DNA of 64,000 bases from Lysobacter sp. 5GHs7-4 (GCF_021284765.1 NZ_CP089924.1:1320001-1384000), one strand, 5' to 3'; numbered from the stretch's first letter, positions 20,707-29,097 are shown. Numbers and translations: made by a program. Notes: generated by a model not told the origin, from the sequence alone.

Positions 20707-21390
20707 ATGCCCATGAACGCCGTATCGACCGACGCGGCCCTGGCGTCGCCCGAGCGCCTGCGGCTGACCGAAATCTTCCTGTCCCTGCAAGGCGAGGCCC
20801 GCAGCATCGGCTGGCCGACCGTGTTCGTGCGCCTGACCGGCTGCCCGCTGCGCTGCCAGTATTGCGACACCGCCTACGCCTTCCACGGCGGGCAGTGGTG
20901 GCAGATGGACGACATCCTGGCCGAAGTCGCCCGCCACGGCGCGCGCCACGTCTGCGTGACCGGCGGCGAGCCGCTGGCGCAGAAGCGCTGCATCGGCCTG
21001 CTGAACCGTCTCTGCGATGCCGGCTACGAGGTCTCGCTGGAAACCTCCGGCGCGATCGACATCGCCGAGGTCGACCCGCGCGTGTCGCGCGTGCTGGACA
21101 TCAAGACGCCGGACTCCAAGGAAGCGCACCGCAACCTGTGGAGCAACCTGCCGCTGCTGACCGCGCGCGACCAGGTCAAGCTGGTGATCTGCAGCCGCGA
21201 GGATTACGACTGGGCCAAGGGCGTGGTCGCCGAGCACCGGTTGACCGAAGTCTGCGACGTGCTGTTCTCGCCCAGCTTCAGCCAGATCAAACCCAGCGAC
21301 CTGGCCGACTGGATCGTCGCCGATCGTTTGCCGGTGCGGTTCCAGTTGCAGTTGCACAAGATTTTGTGGAACGACGAGCCGGGGCGGTGA
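20707..21390 (+). CDS. queE: 7-carboxy-7-deazaguanine synthase QueE
   Basis: The 227-residue radical-SAM enzyme converts 6-carboxy-tetrahydropterin to 7-carboxy-7-deazaguanine in the queuosine pathway. It has the cluster-binding cysteines C46, C50 and C53 (GCPLRCQYCD) and the LSLQGEARSIGWPTVFVRL substrate region. A second in-frame ATG at 20713 is also possible. A -10-like TAAACT at 20701-20706 would place a transcription start near 20713, so a leaderless message is conceivable. queC, which acts next, is 386 bases downstream. Confidence 0.95.
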   Translation: MPMNAVSTDAALASPERLRLTEIFLSLQGEARSIGWPTVFVRLTGCPLRCQYCDTAYAFHGGQWWQMDDILAEVARHGARHVCVTGGEPLAQKRCIGLLNRLCDAGYEVSLETSGAIDIAEVDPRVSRVLDIKTPDSKEAHRNLWSNLPLLTARDQVKLVICSREDYDWAKGVVAEHRLTEVCDVLFSPSFSQIKPSDLADWIVADRLPVRFQLQLHKILWNDEPGR

Positions 21391-21398
21391 GGTTGGGG

Positions 21399-21434
21399 GA
21401 GGTTCCGGGCGAGGTTCCGGGCGAGGTTCCGGGC
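21399..21434. repeat. 12-bp tandem repeat, three copies
   Basis: GAGGTTCCGGGC is repeated exactly three times, starting 9 bases after the queE stop. It is part of the 386-bp repeat-filled gap before queC. Confidence 0.9.
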
Positions 21435-21495
21435 GGGCGGTTTGTTCCGGTTCGTCGCTCCCGTGGTCGTTGCCCTCGTACTCGTCTTTTTGGCT

Positions 21496-21678
21496 CGTCA
21501 TTCCCGCGAAAGCGGGAATCCAGTGACTTCAGCACGACGTCTCAATTTCGTCGTCGCTCACGAAGAGCGATGATGCGACGAAGTTCTGCCAGCTACGGCG
21601 CGACATGCGACTACGTGAAAGTCACTGGATGTTCGGCTTCGCCGAAGTAGAGCGGAGCCCGCCTTCGCGGGAATGACG
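21496..21678. repeat. REP inverted pair in the queE-queC gap
   Basis: The left unit at 21496-21533 reads CGTCATTCCCGCGAAAGCGG with a TCCAGTGACTTCAGC flank. Its inverted partner (GTCACTGGA at 21621, CGCGGGAATGACG ending at 21678) allows a large cruciform enclosing about 90 bases. This is the same family as 39181 and 40331. Confidence 0.7.
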
Positions 21679-21710
21679 AGCAAAGGCAATAGCCGCTTCG
21701 TTTAGCCTTA

Positions 21711-21765
21711 CCCGATTCCCGATTCCCGATTCCCGATTCCCGATTCCCGATTCCCGATTCCCGAT
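21711..21765. repeat. Heptanucleotide microsatellite (CCCGATT)n
   Basis: Seven full CCCGATT units plus CCCGAT run without a mismatch and end 11 bases before the queC start codon. The minus strand reads (GGGAATC)n, which meets the usual G-quadruplex rule of four GGG runs with short loops. The tract occupies the place where promoter or ribosome-binding elements would be expected. Confidence 0.95.
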
Positions 21766-21776
21766 AAAGCAAAGCC

Positions 21777-22475
21777 ATGAAAAAAGCCGTCGTCCTCGTC
21801 TCCGGTGGTATGGATTCCGCCGTCGTCATCGCCATCGCGCGCGAGCAGGGGTATGCCGTGCATGCGCTGAGCGTGCGCTACGGCCAGCGCCATACCTCCG
21901 AACTCGACGCCGCCGCGCGCGTGGCGCGCTCGCTGGGCGCGGTCGCGCACAAGACCGTCAACGTCGACCTGCGCAGCATCGGCGGCTCGGCGTTGACCGA
22001 CGAGGCGATCAGCGTGCCGCTGGATACCGACCACCACCCGGTCGGCGTGGACGCGCCCAAGGACGACATCCCGGTCACCTACGTGCCGGCGCGCAACACC
22101 ATCATGCTGTCGGTGGCGCTGGGCTGGGCCGAGGTGTTGGGCGCGGCCGACATCTACTGCGGCGTCAACGCGGTCGACTACTCGGGTTACCCCGACTGCC
22201 GCCCGGAGTTCGTCGAGGCCTTCGAGCGGCTGGCCAACCTGGCCACCAAGGCCGGCGTCGAGGGCGCGGGCCTGCGCGTGCGCGCGCCGCTGCAGTACCT
22301 GAGCAAGGCCGACATCGTGCGCGAAGGCCTGCGCCTGGGCGTGGATTTCGCTCAGACCGTCTCGTGCTACCAGGCCGACGACGAGGGCCGCGCCTGCGGC
22401 CATTGCGATGCCTGCCGCCTGCGCGCCGAGGGCTTCGCCGCCGCCGGCGTGGCCGATCCCACGCGCTACGTCTGA
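21777..22475 (+). CDS. queC: 7-cyano-7-deazaguanine synthase QueC
   Basis: The 232-residue ATP-dependent enzyme converts 7-carboxy-7-deazaguanine to preQ0. The PP-loop SGGMDSAVV is at residues ~9-17. The zinc site at the C-terminus is given by [20 protein letters not shown], four cysteines. Its start is preceded only by the microsatellite and AAAGCAAAGCC, with no good Shine-Dalgarno sequence. It acts on the product of queE. Confidence 0.96.
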   Translation: MKKAVVLVSGGMDSAVVIAIAREQGYAVHALSVRYGQRHTSELDAAARVARSLGAVAHKTVNVDLRSIGGSALTDEAISVPLDTDHHPVGVDAPKDDIPVTYVPARNTIMLSVALGWAEVLGAADIYCGVNAVDYSGYPDCRPEFVEAFERLANLATKAGVEGAGLRVRAPLQYLSKADIVREGLRLGVDFAQTVSCYQADDEGRACGHCDACRLRAEGFAAAGVADPTRYV

Positions 22476-22505
22476 ACCGCTCAGGCCGGCGCCGGTATGT
22501 GGGGC

Positions 22506-22534
22506 CTGACTCGGCGCGGCGGGCTTGTTAGAAT
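22506..22534 (+). promoter_or_regulatory. Sigma-70-type promoter for tRNA-Lys
   Basis: The -35-like CTGACT (22506-22511) and -10 TAGAAT (22529-22534) are separated by 17 bases. They sit about 33 bases upstream of the mature tRNA 5' end. Confidence 0.55.
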
Positions 22535-22566
22535 GTCCGACTCCGGCGCGCAGCCGGCGTTGCACC

Positions 22567-22642
22567 GGGCCGTTAGCTCAGTCGGTAGAGCAGAAGACTT
22601 TTAATCTTTTGGTCGTAGGTTCGAATCCTACACGGCCCACCA
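22567..22642 (+). tRNA. tRNA-Lys (anticodon TTT)
   Basis: A complete 76-nt cloverleaf. The 7-bp acceptor GGGCCGT / ACGGCCC is followed by discriminator A and an encoded CCA. The D-arm is GCTC…GAGC, and the anticodon stem GAAGA / TCTTT has TTT at 22600-22602. The T-arm is GTAGG-TTCGAAT-CCTAC. It reads AAA and AAG codons. It lies alone between queC and a convergent gene. Confidence 0.97.
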
Positions 22643-22737
22643 TCCAGCCCCCGGCGCTGCGCCCAGCGCCTCGCGCGGCACGCCTCCTTCTTCGCAGCGG
22701 TAACGGCACGACGCCAATGCGTGCACGACCGCGCGGC

Positions 22738-23634
22738 TCAGACGCCCATGGCGATCTCCAGCAGCACGCGCCAGGCATTCATGGGCAGCCATTCCTCGTA
22801 GCCGTCCCAGGTTTCGTATTGCGGCAGCTTCACCGTGTCGGGGATCCGCATGAAGGGCGTACCCTTGTTCAATTCCGCCTCGATCGCGGCGCGCAGGTCT
22901 TGCAGGAACTTCAACTGCTCCGCGACGCTGGCCCTGGGCCCCATCGGCGCGTTGTGGGCGTACATCACCCGCTCGAAATCCAGCGCGTCCATTTCAGCCA
23001 GCGTGCGCTCCCATTGCCTGGGCGAGAAGTCGGGCATATAGGTGAAGGCCACCCGCTTGGGCACCACCAGATCGACGGTGTAGATCGTCTTCTCCTGCGG
23101 GAACTCGAACACGGTCATGCCTTGGCCGTGGTTGGCGCCGAAGTACCGCAGCTTGAGTCGGCTGCGGCCGAGCTTAAGCTCCGAGCGGGCTCCGGACCAG
23201 GTCCGGTCGGGCATGACCACGTCCGGGCTGGGGTGCAGCCTCAGCCACCGGGCGGTGGTGGCGTGGCTGAGCACCGTGGCGCCCTGCGCCTTGAACACCG
23301 CGCCGCCGCCGATGTGGTCGTAGTGATTGTGCGAATAGATCAGGTAGCGAATCGGTTGGTCGGTGATCCTGCGGATGGCCTGCAACGAGGCCTCGGCGAA
23401 ATCCCGATCGAAGCTGTCCATGACCACCACACCGTCGTCGGTGACCATGAAGGCGTTGAAGGCCATGCCGGCGCCGAAGCTGTACAAACCCGGCGCGACC
23501 TCGGTGGTCCGGTACTCGGGTTGGGCGGCTTGCGCCGGGGCGGGCGGGCCGAACGCGGTCAGGCCTAGGGCCAGCGCGACGGCGGCCAGCCGTCGCTCGA
23601 ACGGGTTTGCGAACGGCATGATGGCGGACTCCAT
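22738..23634 (-). CDS. Exported metallo-beta-lactamase-fold hydrolase
   Basis: The 298-residue protein has a signal peptide (LAAVALALGLTAFG…AQA, starting from the ATG at 23634; an ATG at 23619 is also possible). The MBL zinc motif is SHNHYDHIGG (His102, His104, Asp106, His107). Later metal ligands probably include the His of GANHGQGM and the His of MYAHNAPMG. The substrate is unknown; relatives include lactonases, alkylsulfatase-like and glyoxalase-like hydrolases. It lies 80 bases downstream of the NTF2-like gene on the same strand, so the pair probably forms an operon divergent from the MocR regulator. Confidence 0.82.
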   Translation of the reverse strand: MESAIMPFANPFERRLAAVALALGLTAFGPPAPAQAAQPEYRTTEVAPGLYSFGAGMAFNAFMVTDDGVVVMDSFDRDFAEASLQAIRRITDQPIRYLIYSHNHYDHIGGGAVFKAQGATVLSHATTARWLRLHPSPDVVMPDRTWSGARSELKLGRSRLKLRYFGANHGQGMTVFEFPQEKTIYTVDLVVPKRVAFTYMPDFSPRQWERTLAEMDALDFERVMYAHNAPMGPRASVAEQLKFLQDLRAAIEAELNKGTPFMRIPDTVKLPQYETWDGYEEWLPMNAWRVLLEIAMGV

Positions 23635-23714
23635 GGCGGGAAGGGATTCGTCGGCCGGCGCCGCGTCGTGCCCGCATCGGCCGTGCGGCGGTGGTGGGCC
23701 CGGCCTGGCCGCGC

Positions 23715-24146
23715 TCAGGGCAGGCGCGTGACCTGCGCGTAAGTGGCGCGCCAGCGGCCGTCGCGCTTCGCCCACACGTAGGCCACGCGCAAGCGGCGGT
23801 TCTGGCGCGTGCCGTCCTGGGTCCAGTGCAGGTCGACCAGCCCGCCGATCACGGCGCCGTCGCTCCAGACCTTCCGCACGGGTTGTTCGACTACGTAGGG
23901 TTCGATCTTGAATCCCGGCAGATGGAAGTCGGCCAAAAACTGCCGCTTGTCCTCGACCGTGGCGTTGGAGTTCACCAGTACGTAGTCGTCGTCGACCAGC
24001 CGCGCCAGCGTGGCGACGTCGTTGTCGAACTGGGCGCGGTCGTAGTCCCGCACGGCCTGGGCGAGATCCGCCGGCAGGTCGGAGGCAGGCGCCGGCGAGG
24101 CGTGGGCGGCGAGCAACAGCGCGAGGACGGGCGCAACGGATTTCAT
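23715..24146 (-). CDS. Exported NTF2-like (DUF4440-type) protein
   Basis: The 143-residue protein has a signal peptide (MKSVAPVLALLLAAHASPAP). An NTF2-like cone fold follows: an N-terminal helix with LAQAVRDYDRAQFDNDVATL, then LVDDDYVLVNSNATVEDKRQ, and a strand pair RVAYVWAKRDGRWRATYAQV. Such proteins bind small molecules or act as isomerases or dehydratases; nothing more specific can be said. It is the first gene of the probable operon with the MBL protein, and its start is 99 bases from the divergent MocR gene. Confidence 0.8.
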   Translation of the reverse strand: MKSVAPVLALLLAAHASPAPASDLPADLAQAVRDYDRAQFDNDVATLARLVDDDYVLVNSNATVEDKRQFLADFHLPGFKIEPYVVEQPVRKVWSDGAVIGGLVDLHWTQDGTRQNRRLRVAYVWAKRDGRWRATYAQVTRLP

Positions 24147-24228
24147 GGCGGTCTCCCTGGGCCCGGCGCCGGCCGGCGGCCGGGCTCGGGAGCGTTCAAG
24201 GTGCCGGCCAAGCGGCTATGACACAATT

Positions 24229-24258
24229 ACCACTAGGTATGCTTTTTGGATAACCACT
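24229..24258. promoter_or_regulatory. Candidate MocR operator (direct repeats)
   Basis: ACCACT occurs at 24229-24234 and again at 24253-24258, in direct orientation 24 bases apart, in the 99-bp divergent gap and across the MocR start. MocR-type regulators commonly bind direct repeats near divergent promoters. The first copy is within a short palindrome TACCACTAGGTA. Confidence 0.4.
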
Positions 24259-25766
24259 TGGCCCAGCGCCCGGCCAGCGACGCGGTCGTCCCCTTCGTTG
24301 CCGTCGAGGCCGACGCGCGTCCGCTGTATCGCCAGATCTACGACGGCTACCGCGCGGCGATACTGGAAGGGCGGCTGCGCGCGGGGCAGCGAATTCCCTC
24401 GACGCGCGCGCTCGCGCGCGAACTGGGCATCTCGCGACTGCCGGTGCTGACCGCGTTCGAGCAACTGCTGCACGAGGGCTATCTGGAAGGGCGCGCGGGA
24501 TCGGGGACGTTCGTGGCCGCGCCGATACACGACCTGCGCGAGGCGACGGCACTGGCCGCTCGCGTCGGGCCGAAGCAGGGTGCGGCCGGGCCCGAGTTCG
24601 CCCGCGCACCGGCATCCCACGCACGCAAGGCGCCGGAGCCGAAAGCGGAGCTGGGTGCGTTTCGGGTCAGCCAGCCGGCTTTGGATCATTTTCCGAACAA
24701 GCTATGGGCCCGGCTGGTCACCCGGCACGCGCGCGCGATGTCGATCGAGTCGATGAGCTACGGCGATCCCGCGGGCCACCTGCCGCTGCGCCATGCCGTG
24801 GCCGACTACCTGCGCACGGCGCGCGCCGTGGCCTGCGATGCCAGTCAGGTGCTGATCGTGTCCGGCTCGCAGATGGCGCTGCATTTGTGCGCACGCGTGC
24901 TGCTCAAGCCCGGCGACCGGTTCTACTTCGAAAATCCCGGCTACCCCGGGGCGAGGGCGGCCCTGAGCGCGACCGGCGCGAGGCTGCAACCCTTGCCGGT
25001 GGACGGAGAGGGGCTGCAGTTGCCGCCGAGGCGTTCCGCGCGACGGCCGGCGCGCGCCGTCTACGTCACGCCGTCGCACCAGTATCCGCTGGGCGTTTCG
25101 ATGAACGTGTCGCGCCGCCTGGAGTGGCTGGCCTGGGCGCGAGAGCACCAGGCCTGGATCGTCGAGGACGATTACGACAGCGACTATCGTTTTTCCAGTC
25201 GCCCCTTGGGCGCATTGCAGGGAATGAATGGCGCCGAACAGGTCATCTACACGGGCACCTTCAGCAAGGTGCTGTTCCCGTCGCTGCGCATCGGCTACCT
25301 GGTGGCGCCGCCCGCGCTGGTGGAGCAGTTCGTGGCGCAGCGGCTGATCCTGGACCTGTTCCCGCAGCGGCTGGATCAACTGGTGCTGACCGACTTCCTG
25401 TGCGAAGGGCATTTTTCCCGGCATCTGCGTCGCATGCGCGCGATCTACCAGGGCCGCCGCGATGCGCTGGTCCGCGAAATCGACCAACACCTGCGCGGCC
25501 TGCTGACCATCGTCAACGCCGATGCGGGCATGCACCTCACCGCGCGCTTGCCGGCGGGATTCGACGACGCGGAGGTGGTGCGCCTTGCGCGTGCGCGCGG
25601 CATCAGCGCGATCGCGCTGTCCAGCTGCTACGCGACCGATGCCGCCGACCCGGGTTTGATCCTGGGGTTCGGCGGCGTTTCGGAGGCGGAGATCGTTCGC
25701 GGGGTGCAGACGCTGTCCGAGCTGCTGGCCGATATCGCACGTCGGCGGCGCGTCCCGAGGACATAG
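24246..25766 (+). CDS. MocR-family PLP-dependent transcription regulator
   Basis: The 506-residue fusion joins an N-terminal GntR winged helix (PLYRQIYDGYRAAILEGRLR, then IPSTRALARELGISR, about 20-90) to a fold-type I aminotransferase domain. The PLP-binding region shows the Asp in IVEDDYDSDYRF and the likely Schiff-base Lys in YTGTFSKVLFPSLRIGY. The family senses PLP or an amino compound and controls a neighbouring gene. Here the candidates are the divergent NTF2-like and MBL genes. No ATG is available, so the TTG at 24246 is used; a second TTG at 24258 is possible. Confidence 0.88.
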   Translation: MDNHLAQRPASDAVVPFVAVEADARPLYRQIYDGYRAAILEGRLRAGQRIPSTRALARELGISRLPVLTAFEQLLHEGYLEGRAGSGTFVAAPIHDLREATALAARVGPKQGAAGPEFARAPASHARKAPEPKAELGAFRVSQPALDHFPNKLWARLVTRHARAMSIESMSYGDPAGHLPLRHAVADYLRTARAVACDASQVLIVSGSQMALHLCARVLLKPGDRFYFENPGYPGARAALSATGARLQPLPVDGEGLQLPPRRSARRPARAVYVTPSHQYPLGVSMNVSRRLEWLAWAREHQAWIVEDDYDSDYRFSSRPLGALQGMNGAEQVIYTGTFSKVLFPSLRIGYLVAPPALVEQFVAQRLILDLFPQRLDQLVLTDFLCEGHFSRHLRRMRAIYQGRRDALVREIDQHLRGLLTIVNADAGMHLTARLPAGFDDAEVVRLARARGISAIALSSCYATDAADPGLILGFGGVSEAEIVRGVQTLSELLADIARRRRVPRT

Positions 25767-25868
25767 GCGGGGCGCGTGCCTACGCGGCGTGAGCGGCGCG
25801 ACATGGCGAATGCCGGGGATCGCGGAAAGTGCGGCATTCGTGGCAGGTCGGCGCCGGCCGCATCCGCA

Positions 25869-26606
25869 TCAGGCGCAATCTTCCAGGATCGTCACCAGTT
25901 CGTCCGGTCGCTCCACCGGCACGTCGTGTCCGCAGTCGATCACGTAGGCGCTCCAGCCCGGCGTGGTGCGCGCGGTTTCCAGCGCGTCGGCGAACGGACC
26001 GTCCCAGCCGGTGGCCATCACGAAGGCTTTCTTGGCGATGCCTTGGTAGGCGCCGCTCACGCGCAGCTTCTGCGTGAAGCTGCCGGTGGGATGAGGCGTG
26101 GCCTTGCTGTCCACCCAGGCGCGGTCGGTCTCGCGCAGGTAGTCGCCGGGCGACGACGGCGGCACCGGCTGCGTCGGTAGCGAGGGGTCCAGCCAGGTCG
26201 CGAGATCGTGGAAAGACTGCCCGTCCTCGGGGATGAAGGCCTCCAGATAGACGATGGAGGCGATGCGTGGCGCGATGCGCTCGGCCACGCCGGTGACCAC
26301 GAAGCCCGAATACGAATGGCCGACCAGCACGATGCCGTCGAGATCGTTCCAAAGGATTTCGTTGACCACGTCGTCGATATGGGTATTCAGATCGATCGCC
26401 TGCGCGGACAGATGCGAGCGCTCGCCCAGGCCGCTCAGCGCCGGCACGTGCACGCGATGCCCGCGCGCGCGCAGGCCGTCGGCCACCCGCGCCCAGGCCC
26501 AGGCGCCGGCCCAGGCGCCGTGCACCAGTACGAAGGTGGTGGCGTTCGGCATCGTGTCGGCGGGGGCGGAAAGGGAGGCGGCGTCGCTGCGCGGATCGGT
26601 GGGCAT
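25869..26606 (-). CDS. Alpha/beta hydrolase (esterase-like)
   Basis: The 245-residue hydrolase has TTFVLVHGAWAGAWAWARVA as oxyanion region and the nucleophile in LVGHSYSGFV (Ser about 98). The late acid/His pair is GWSAYVIDCGHDVPVERPDE. The sequence is close to the plant salicylate/hydroxynitrile-type and EstC-like esterases (HG-A-W-x-G, then GHSYGG-like). The start at 26606 has GGAG 8 bases upstream; later ATGs would shorten it. It is divergent from a LysR gene that most likely regulates it. Confidence 0.85.
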   Translation of the reverse strand: MPTDPRSDAASLSAPADTMPNATTFVLVHGAWAGAWAWARVADGLRARGHRVHVPALSGLGERSHLSAQAIDLNTHIDDVVNEILWNDLDGIVLVGHSYSGFVVTGVAERIAPRIASIVYLEAFIPEDGQSFHDLATWLDPSLPTQPVPPSSPGDYLRETDRAWVDSKATPHPTGSFTQKLRVSGAYQGIAKKAFVMATGWDGPFADALETARTTPGWSAYVIDCGHDVPVERPDELVTILEDCA

Positions 26607-26665
26607 GGTGGGGCTCCAGGGGCTGAGAACGTCTTGCGAGGCTAGCGCCGGCACCGCATGCTCAA

Positions 26666-26685
26666 CCAGCCAATTTTATTGCTGG
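26666..26685. promoter_or_regulatory. Palindromic operator between hydrolase and LysR genes
   Basis: CCAGCCAAT and ATTGCTGG form a nearly complete inverted repeat around TTT, in the centre of the 97-bp divergent gap. Its AT-rich core and position fit a LysR-type binding site controlling both promoters. Confidence 0.45.
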
Positions 26686-26703
26686 CCTCCATTAGGAATG
26701 CGA

Positions 26704-27573
26704 ATGACCGGCGTCCGGGATATCGACATCGCACTGCTGCGTGCCTTCGTGGCGGTGGTGAACACCGGCAGCATGACCGCGGCGGCGCGGGCGGTCAGCC
26801 TCACGCAGGGCGCGGTGAGCCAGCAGATCAAGCGCCTGGAGGGTCTGCTGGATGCGATCCTGTTCGATCGCGGCGGCGACAGTCTGAAGCCGACAGCGGC
26901 CGGTCAACGCCTGCTCGCGCACGCGCATCGCCTGATCGCGCTCAACGACGAGGTGCTGCGCGCGATGCGCGGCGACGACGCGCCGCAGGAGATCCGCCTG
27001 GGCGTGGCGCACGACGTCGCCGAGCTGCTGGCGCCCAACGTGTTCCAGGAGTTCCGGCGCCGTCATCCGCAGGTGCAGTTGAGCTTGCTCAGCGACAGCA
27101 ACGGCAGCATGCGCGAGCTGCTGCGCGGCGGACGGGTGGACCTGGCGCTGCTGGCCGAACGCGAGCCCGGGCAGGGCGAGGAGCTGCTGCTCAGCGACGA
27201 TCTGGTCTGGGTCGGCGCGCCCGGTGGCGCGGCGCCGCTGAGCCGGCCGCTGCCGGTCGCGGTCTGTCACGAGGAGCGTTGCGGCGTGCGCGCGGCGACC
27301 ATCGAGGCCTTGGGACGCGCGGGCATTCCGTGGCGGCCGATCGGCCACCTCGGCCATCTCGAATCGGTGGCCGGCACGGTGGCGGCCGACATGGCGGTGT
27401 CGACCTTCCTGGCCGACAGCGTGCCCGAGGGTTTGGAGACGCTACGCGATCACGGTCTGCCGGCCCTGCCGCACTACTACGTCAACCTGCGCCGCCTGCC
27501 TGGCGCCGACGGCGATGCGCTGCGCGCGTTGGAACGCTGCATCCGCGACGGCTTCGCGCGCGCCGACGCCTGA
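26704..27573 (+). CDS. LysR-family transcription regulator
   Basis: The 289-residue regulator has the N-terminal LysR winged helix (DIALLRAFVAVVNTGSMTAAARAVSLTQGAVSQQIKRLE in pattern, residues ~5-45) and a periplasmic-binding-like effector domain (EIRLGVAHDVAELLAPNVFQ onward). AGGA lies 6 bases before the ATG at 26704, which is preferred over an ATG two codons earlier. It is divergent from the alpha/beta hydrolase, its likely target. Its 3' end overlaps the convergent membrane-protein frame by 132 bases. Confidence 0.92.
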   Translation: MTGVRDIDIALLRAFVAVVNTGSMTAAARAVSLTQGAVSQQIKRLEGLLDAILFDRGGDSLKPTAAGQRLLAHAHRLIALNDEVLRAMRGDDAPQEIRLGVAHDVAELLAPNVFQEFRRRHPQVQLSLLSDSNGSMRELLRGGRVDLALLAEREPGQGEELLLSDDLVWVGAPGGAAPLSRPLPVAVCHEERCGVRAATIEALGRAGIPWRPIGHLGHLESVAGTVAADMAVSTFLADSVPEGLETLRDHGLPALPHYYVNLRRLPGADGDALRALERCIRDGFARADA

Positions 27574-28266
27574 GCGCGCGGCGAGGATCGCGTCCAGATC
27601 GGCGCGGTGGCCGCTCCAGCGGCCGGCCGCGTCCGCGGCCAGCGCCACGCCGGCGATGCCGACGATCCACAGCAGCGTCTCGCGCGCGCCGCGCTGCAGC
27701 GATACGCGCCAGCGTTCGAAGCGGCCCTGGAGACGGCGGCCCGCGATCAGATACAGGCCCAGCAGCAGCAAGGGCGGCGCGACGAAGATCGCGTTGTAGA
27801 CCAACAGCAACGGCAGCCACTGCCATACGGGCATCGTGGCCGAGGTCATCAGCGCGATCGCGGCGAAGTAGGGCAGGGCGGTGACCATCTCGATGGCGGT
27901 GACCGTCATGCCCAGTAGCACCATGCCCAGCAGACCGCCCACGCGCGGTTGCGGCTGTTCGTCGGCGTGCTTGGATTGCTTGGGCGCGAAGATCGCATAG
28001 GCCAGCATGCCCAGGCCCAGCGCGAACTGCAGCGCCAGGGCGATCGGATGATCGAAGGCCGCACCGTAACGCTGCATCGTCGCGCCCAGGCCCAGCATCA
28101 GCGCGATGCCCAGCGCGGTGTAGGTCAGCGCGATGCCGGCGATGTAGGCCAGCAGCCGCGGCGCGGCGCCGGGCCGCGCCATCCACCACAGCGCTACCGC
28201 CAAGGCGGAAGGGTTGACGCTGTCCACCACGGCCAAGCCGAGCACGGGCAAAGCGATGTCGGTCAT
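27442..28266 (-). CDS. Six-helix membrane protein (GAP/LysE-like)
   Basis: The 274-residue protein has six predicted membrane segments. The first carries LAVVDSVNPSALAVALWW, and the D-S-x-N-P motif is typical of small-molecule exporters of the GAP/LysE-like group. The last helix is TLLWIVGIAGVALAADAA. About 45 C-terminal residues (after DLDAILAARS) are hydrophilic and antisense to the end of the LysR gene, so this tail may not be functionally constrained. The transported compound is unknown. The ATG at 28266 is the only good start. Confidence 0.65.
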   Translation of the reverse strand: MTDIALPVLGLAVVDSVNPSALAVALWWMARPGAAPRLLAYIAGIALTYTALGIALMLGLGATMQRYGAAFDHPIALALQFALGLGMLAYAIFAPKQSKHADEQPQPRVGGLLGMVLLGMTVTAIEMVTALPYFAAIALMTSATMPVWQWLPLLLVYNAIFVAPPLLLLGLYLIAGRRLQGRFERWRVSLQRGARETLLWIVGIAGVALAADAAGRWSGHRADLDAILAARSGVGAREAVADAAFQRAQRIAVGARQAAQVDVVVRQGRQTVIA

Positions 28267-28497
28267 GCGCGGGCGTGCTCGGCGGACGGAGACGCATTGT
28301 GGCGCGGGTTCGGGCGGCGACGCCTGGGCCGATCGGCATGCCCGGTTCGCCGCGGTCGCCGTGCCGCAACCGTTGCGGACGCGTCGCGCCGCCGCGAGCG
28401 ACTCGGGAGCCGGCTGCGCCCGGATTGTCGCCGGCCGCGCGAGCCACTATCGTGGCCTGCGCCCACGCGGCGCCCTTCCCCCATCGAAAGGATTCCC

Positions 28498-29097
28498 ATG
28501 CTTCGCACCACCCTCAGCCTCGCGCTGCTCGTCGCCGCCGCGATCGCCGCTCCGCTGCACGCGAAAGAAGTCGCCACGCCCGCGATCGCCGCGCCCGACG
28601 TCGCCCACGCCAAGAAGTATTCCCAGGACGGCATCAGCGTGTCGCTGCCCGGCAACTGGAAGGTGATCGAGAACACGGCCATGGACGAGGGCGGCGGCCG
28701 CGCGCTGGGCATCGAGGCCGACAAGCCGGACTTCGAGACCCTGGGCCTGGACATCACCGTGCAGGTTTATCCCGACGCCATCGCGCCGTCGCTGGAAGGC
28801 GCGGCGGAGTTCCTGGTGCAGCAGCAGACCGAAGGTTCGGAGAACTACACCGAAGCCAAGCACGCCGACTACCAGCTGGGCGGGCGTTTCCCGGCGCGGG
28901 TCGCCCGCTACACGCACACGGTGTTCGGCGCCGATTCGGCCTATGCCAAGCGCGTCGACCTGTACGCGCTCAAGCCCTGCGGCAAGGGCTGGACCTGCCT
29001 GCTCTACACCCAGACCCTGGCGGCGAACGAAAGCGCCGCCAGCGCCGGCATGGCGCAGTTGTACGAAACGGTGAAGTTCGCGCCCGCGCAGAAGTGA
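28498..29097 (+). CDS. Exported hypothetical protein
   Basis: The 199-residue protein has a signal peptide (MLRTTLSLALLVAAAIAAPL, cleavage after LHA). A compact domain begins with KYSQDGISVSLPGNWKVIEN, reminiscent of PsbP/Mog1-like or DcrB-type domains that have an 'F/V-S-LPxNW' strand. Two cysteines are close together (LKPCGKGWTCLLYT), probably forming a disulfide. No family assignment is firm. The ATG is preceded by GAAAGGA. Stands alone between divergent and convergent neighbours. Confidence 0.7.
   Translation: MLRTTLSLALLVAAAIAAPLHAKEVATPAIAAPDVAHAKKYSQDGISVSLPGNWKVIENTAMDEGGGRALGIEADKPDFETLGLDITVQVYPDAIAPSLEGAAEFLVQQQTEGSENYTEAKHADYQLGGRFPARVARYTHTVFGADSAYAKRVDLYALKPCGKGWTCLLYTQTLAANESAASAGMAQLYETVKFAPAQK

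Noticed and set aside
21391..21776. A preQ1 riboswitch before queC
   Set aside because: No preQ1 aptamer pattern could be found; the gap consists of repeats.
21699..21835. A small coding frame reading RESGIGN repeats on the minus strand
   Set aside because: It is simply the translated heptanucleotide microsatellite and has no start context or conserved part.
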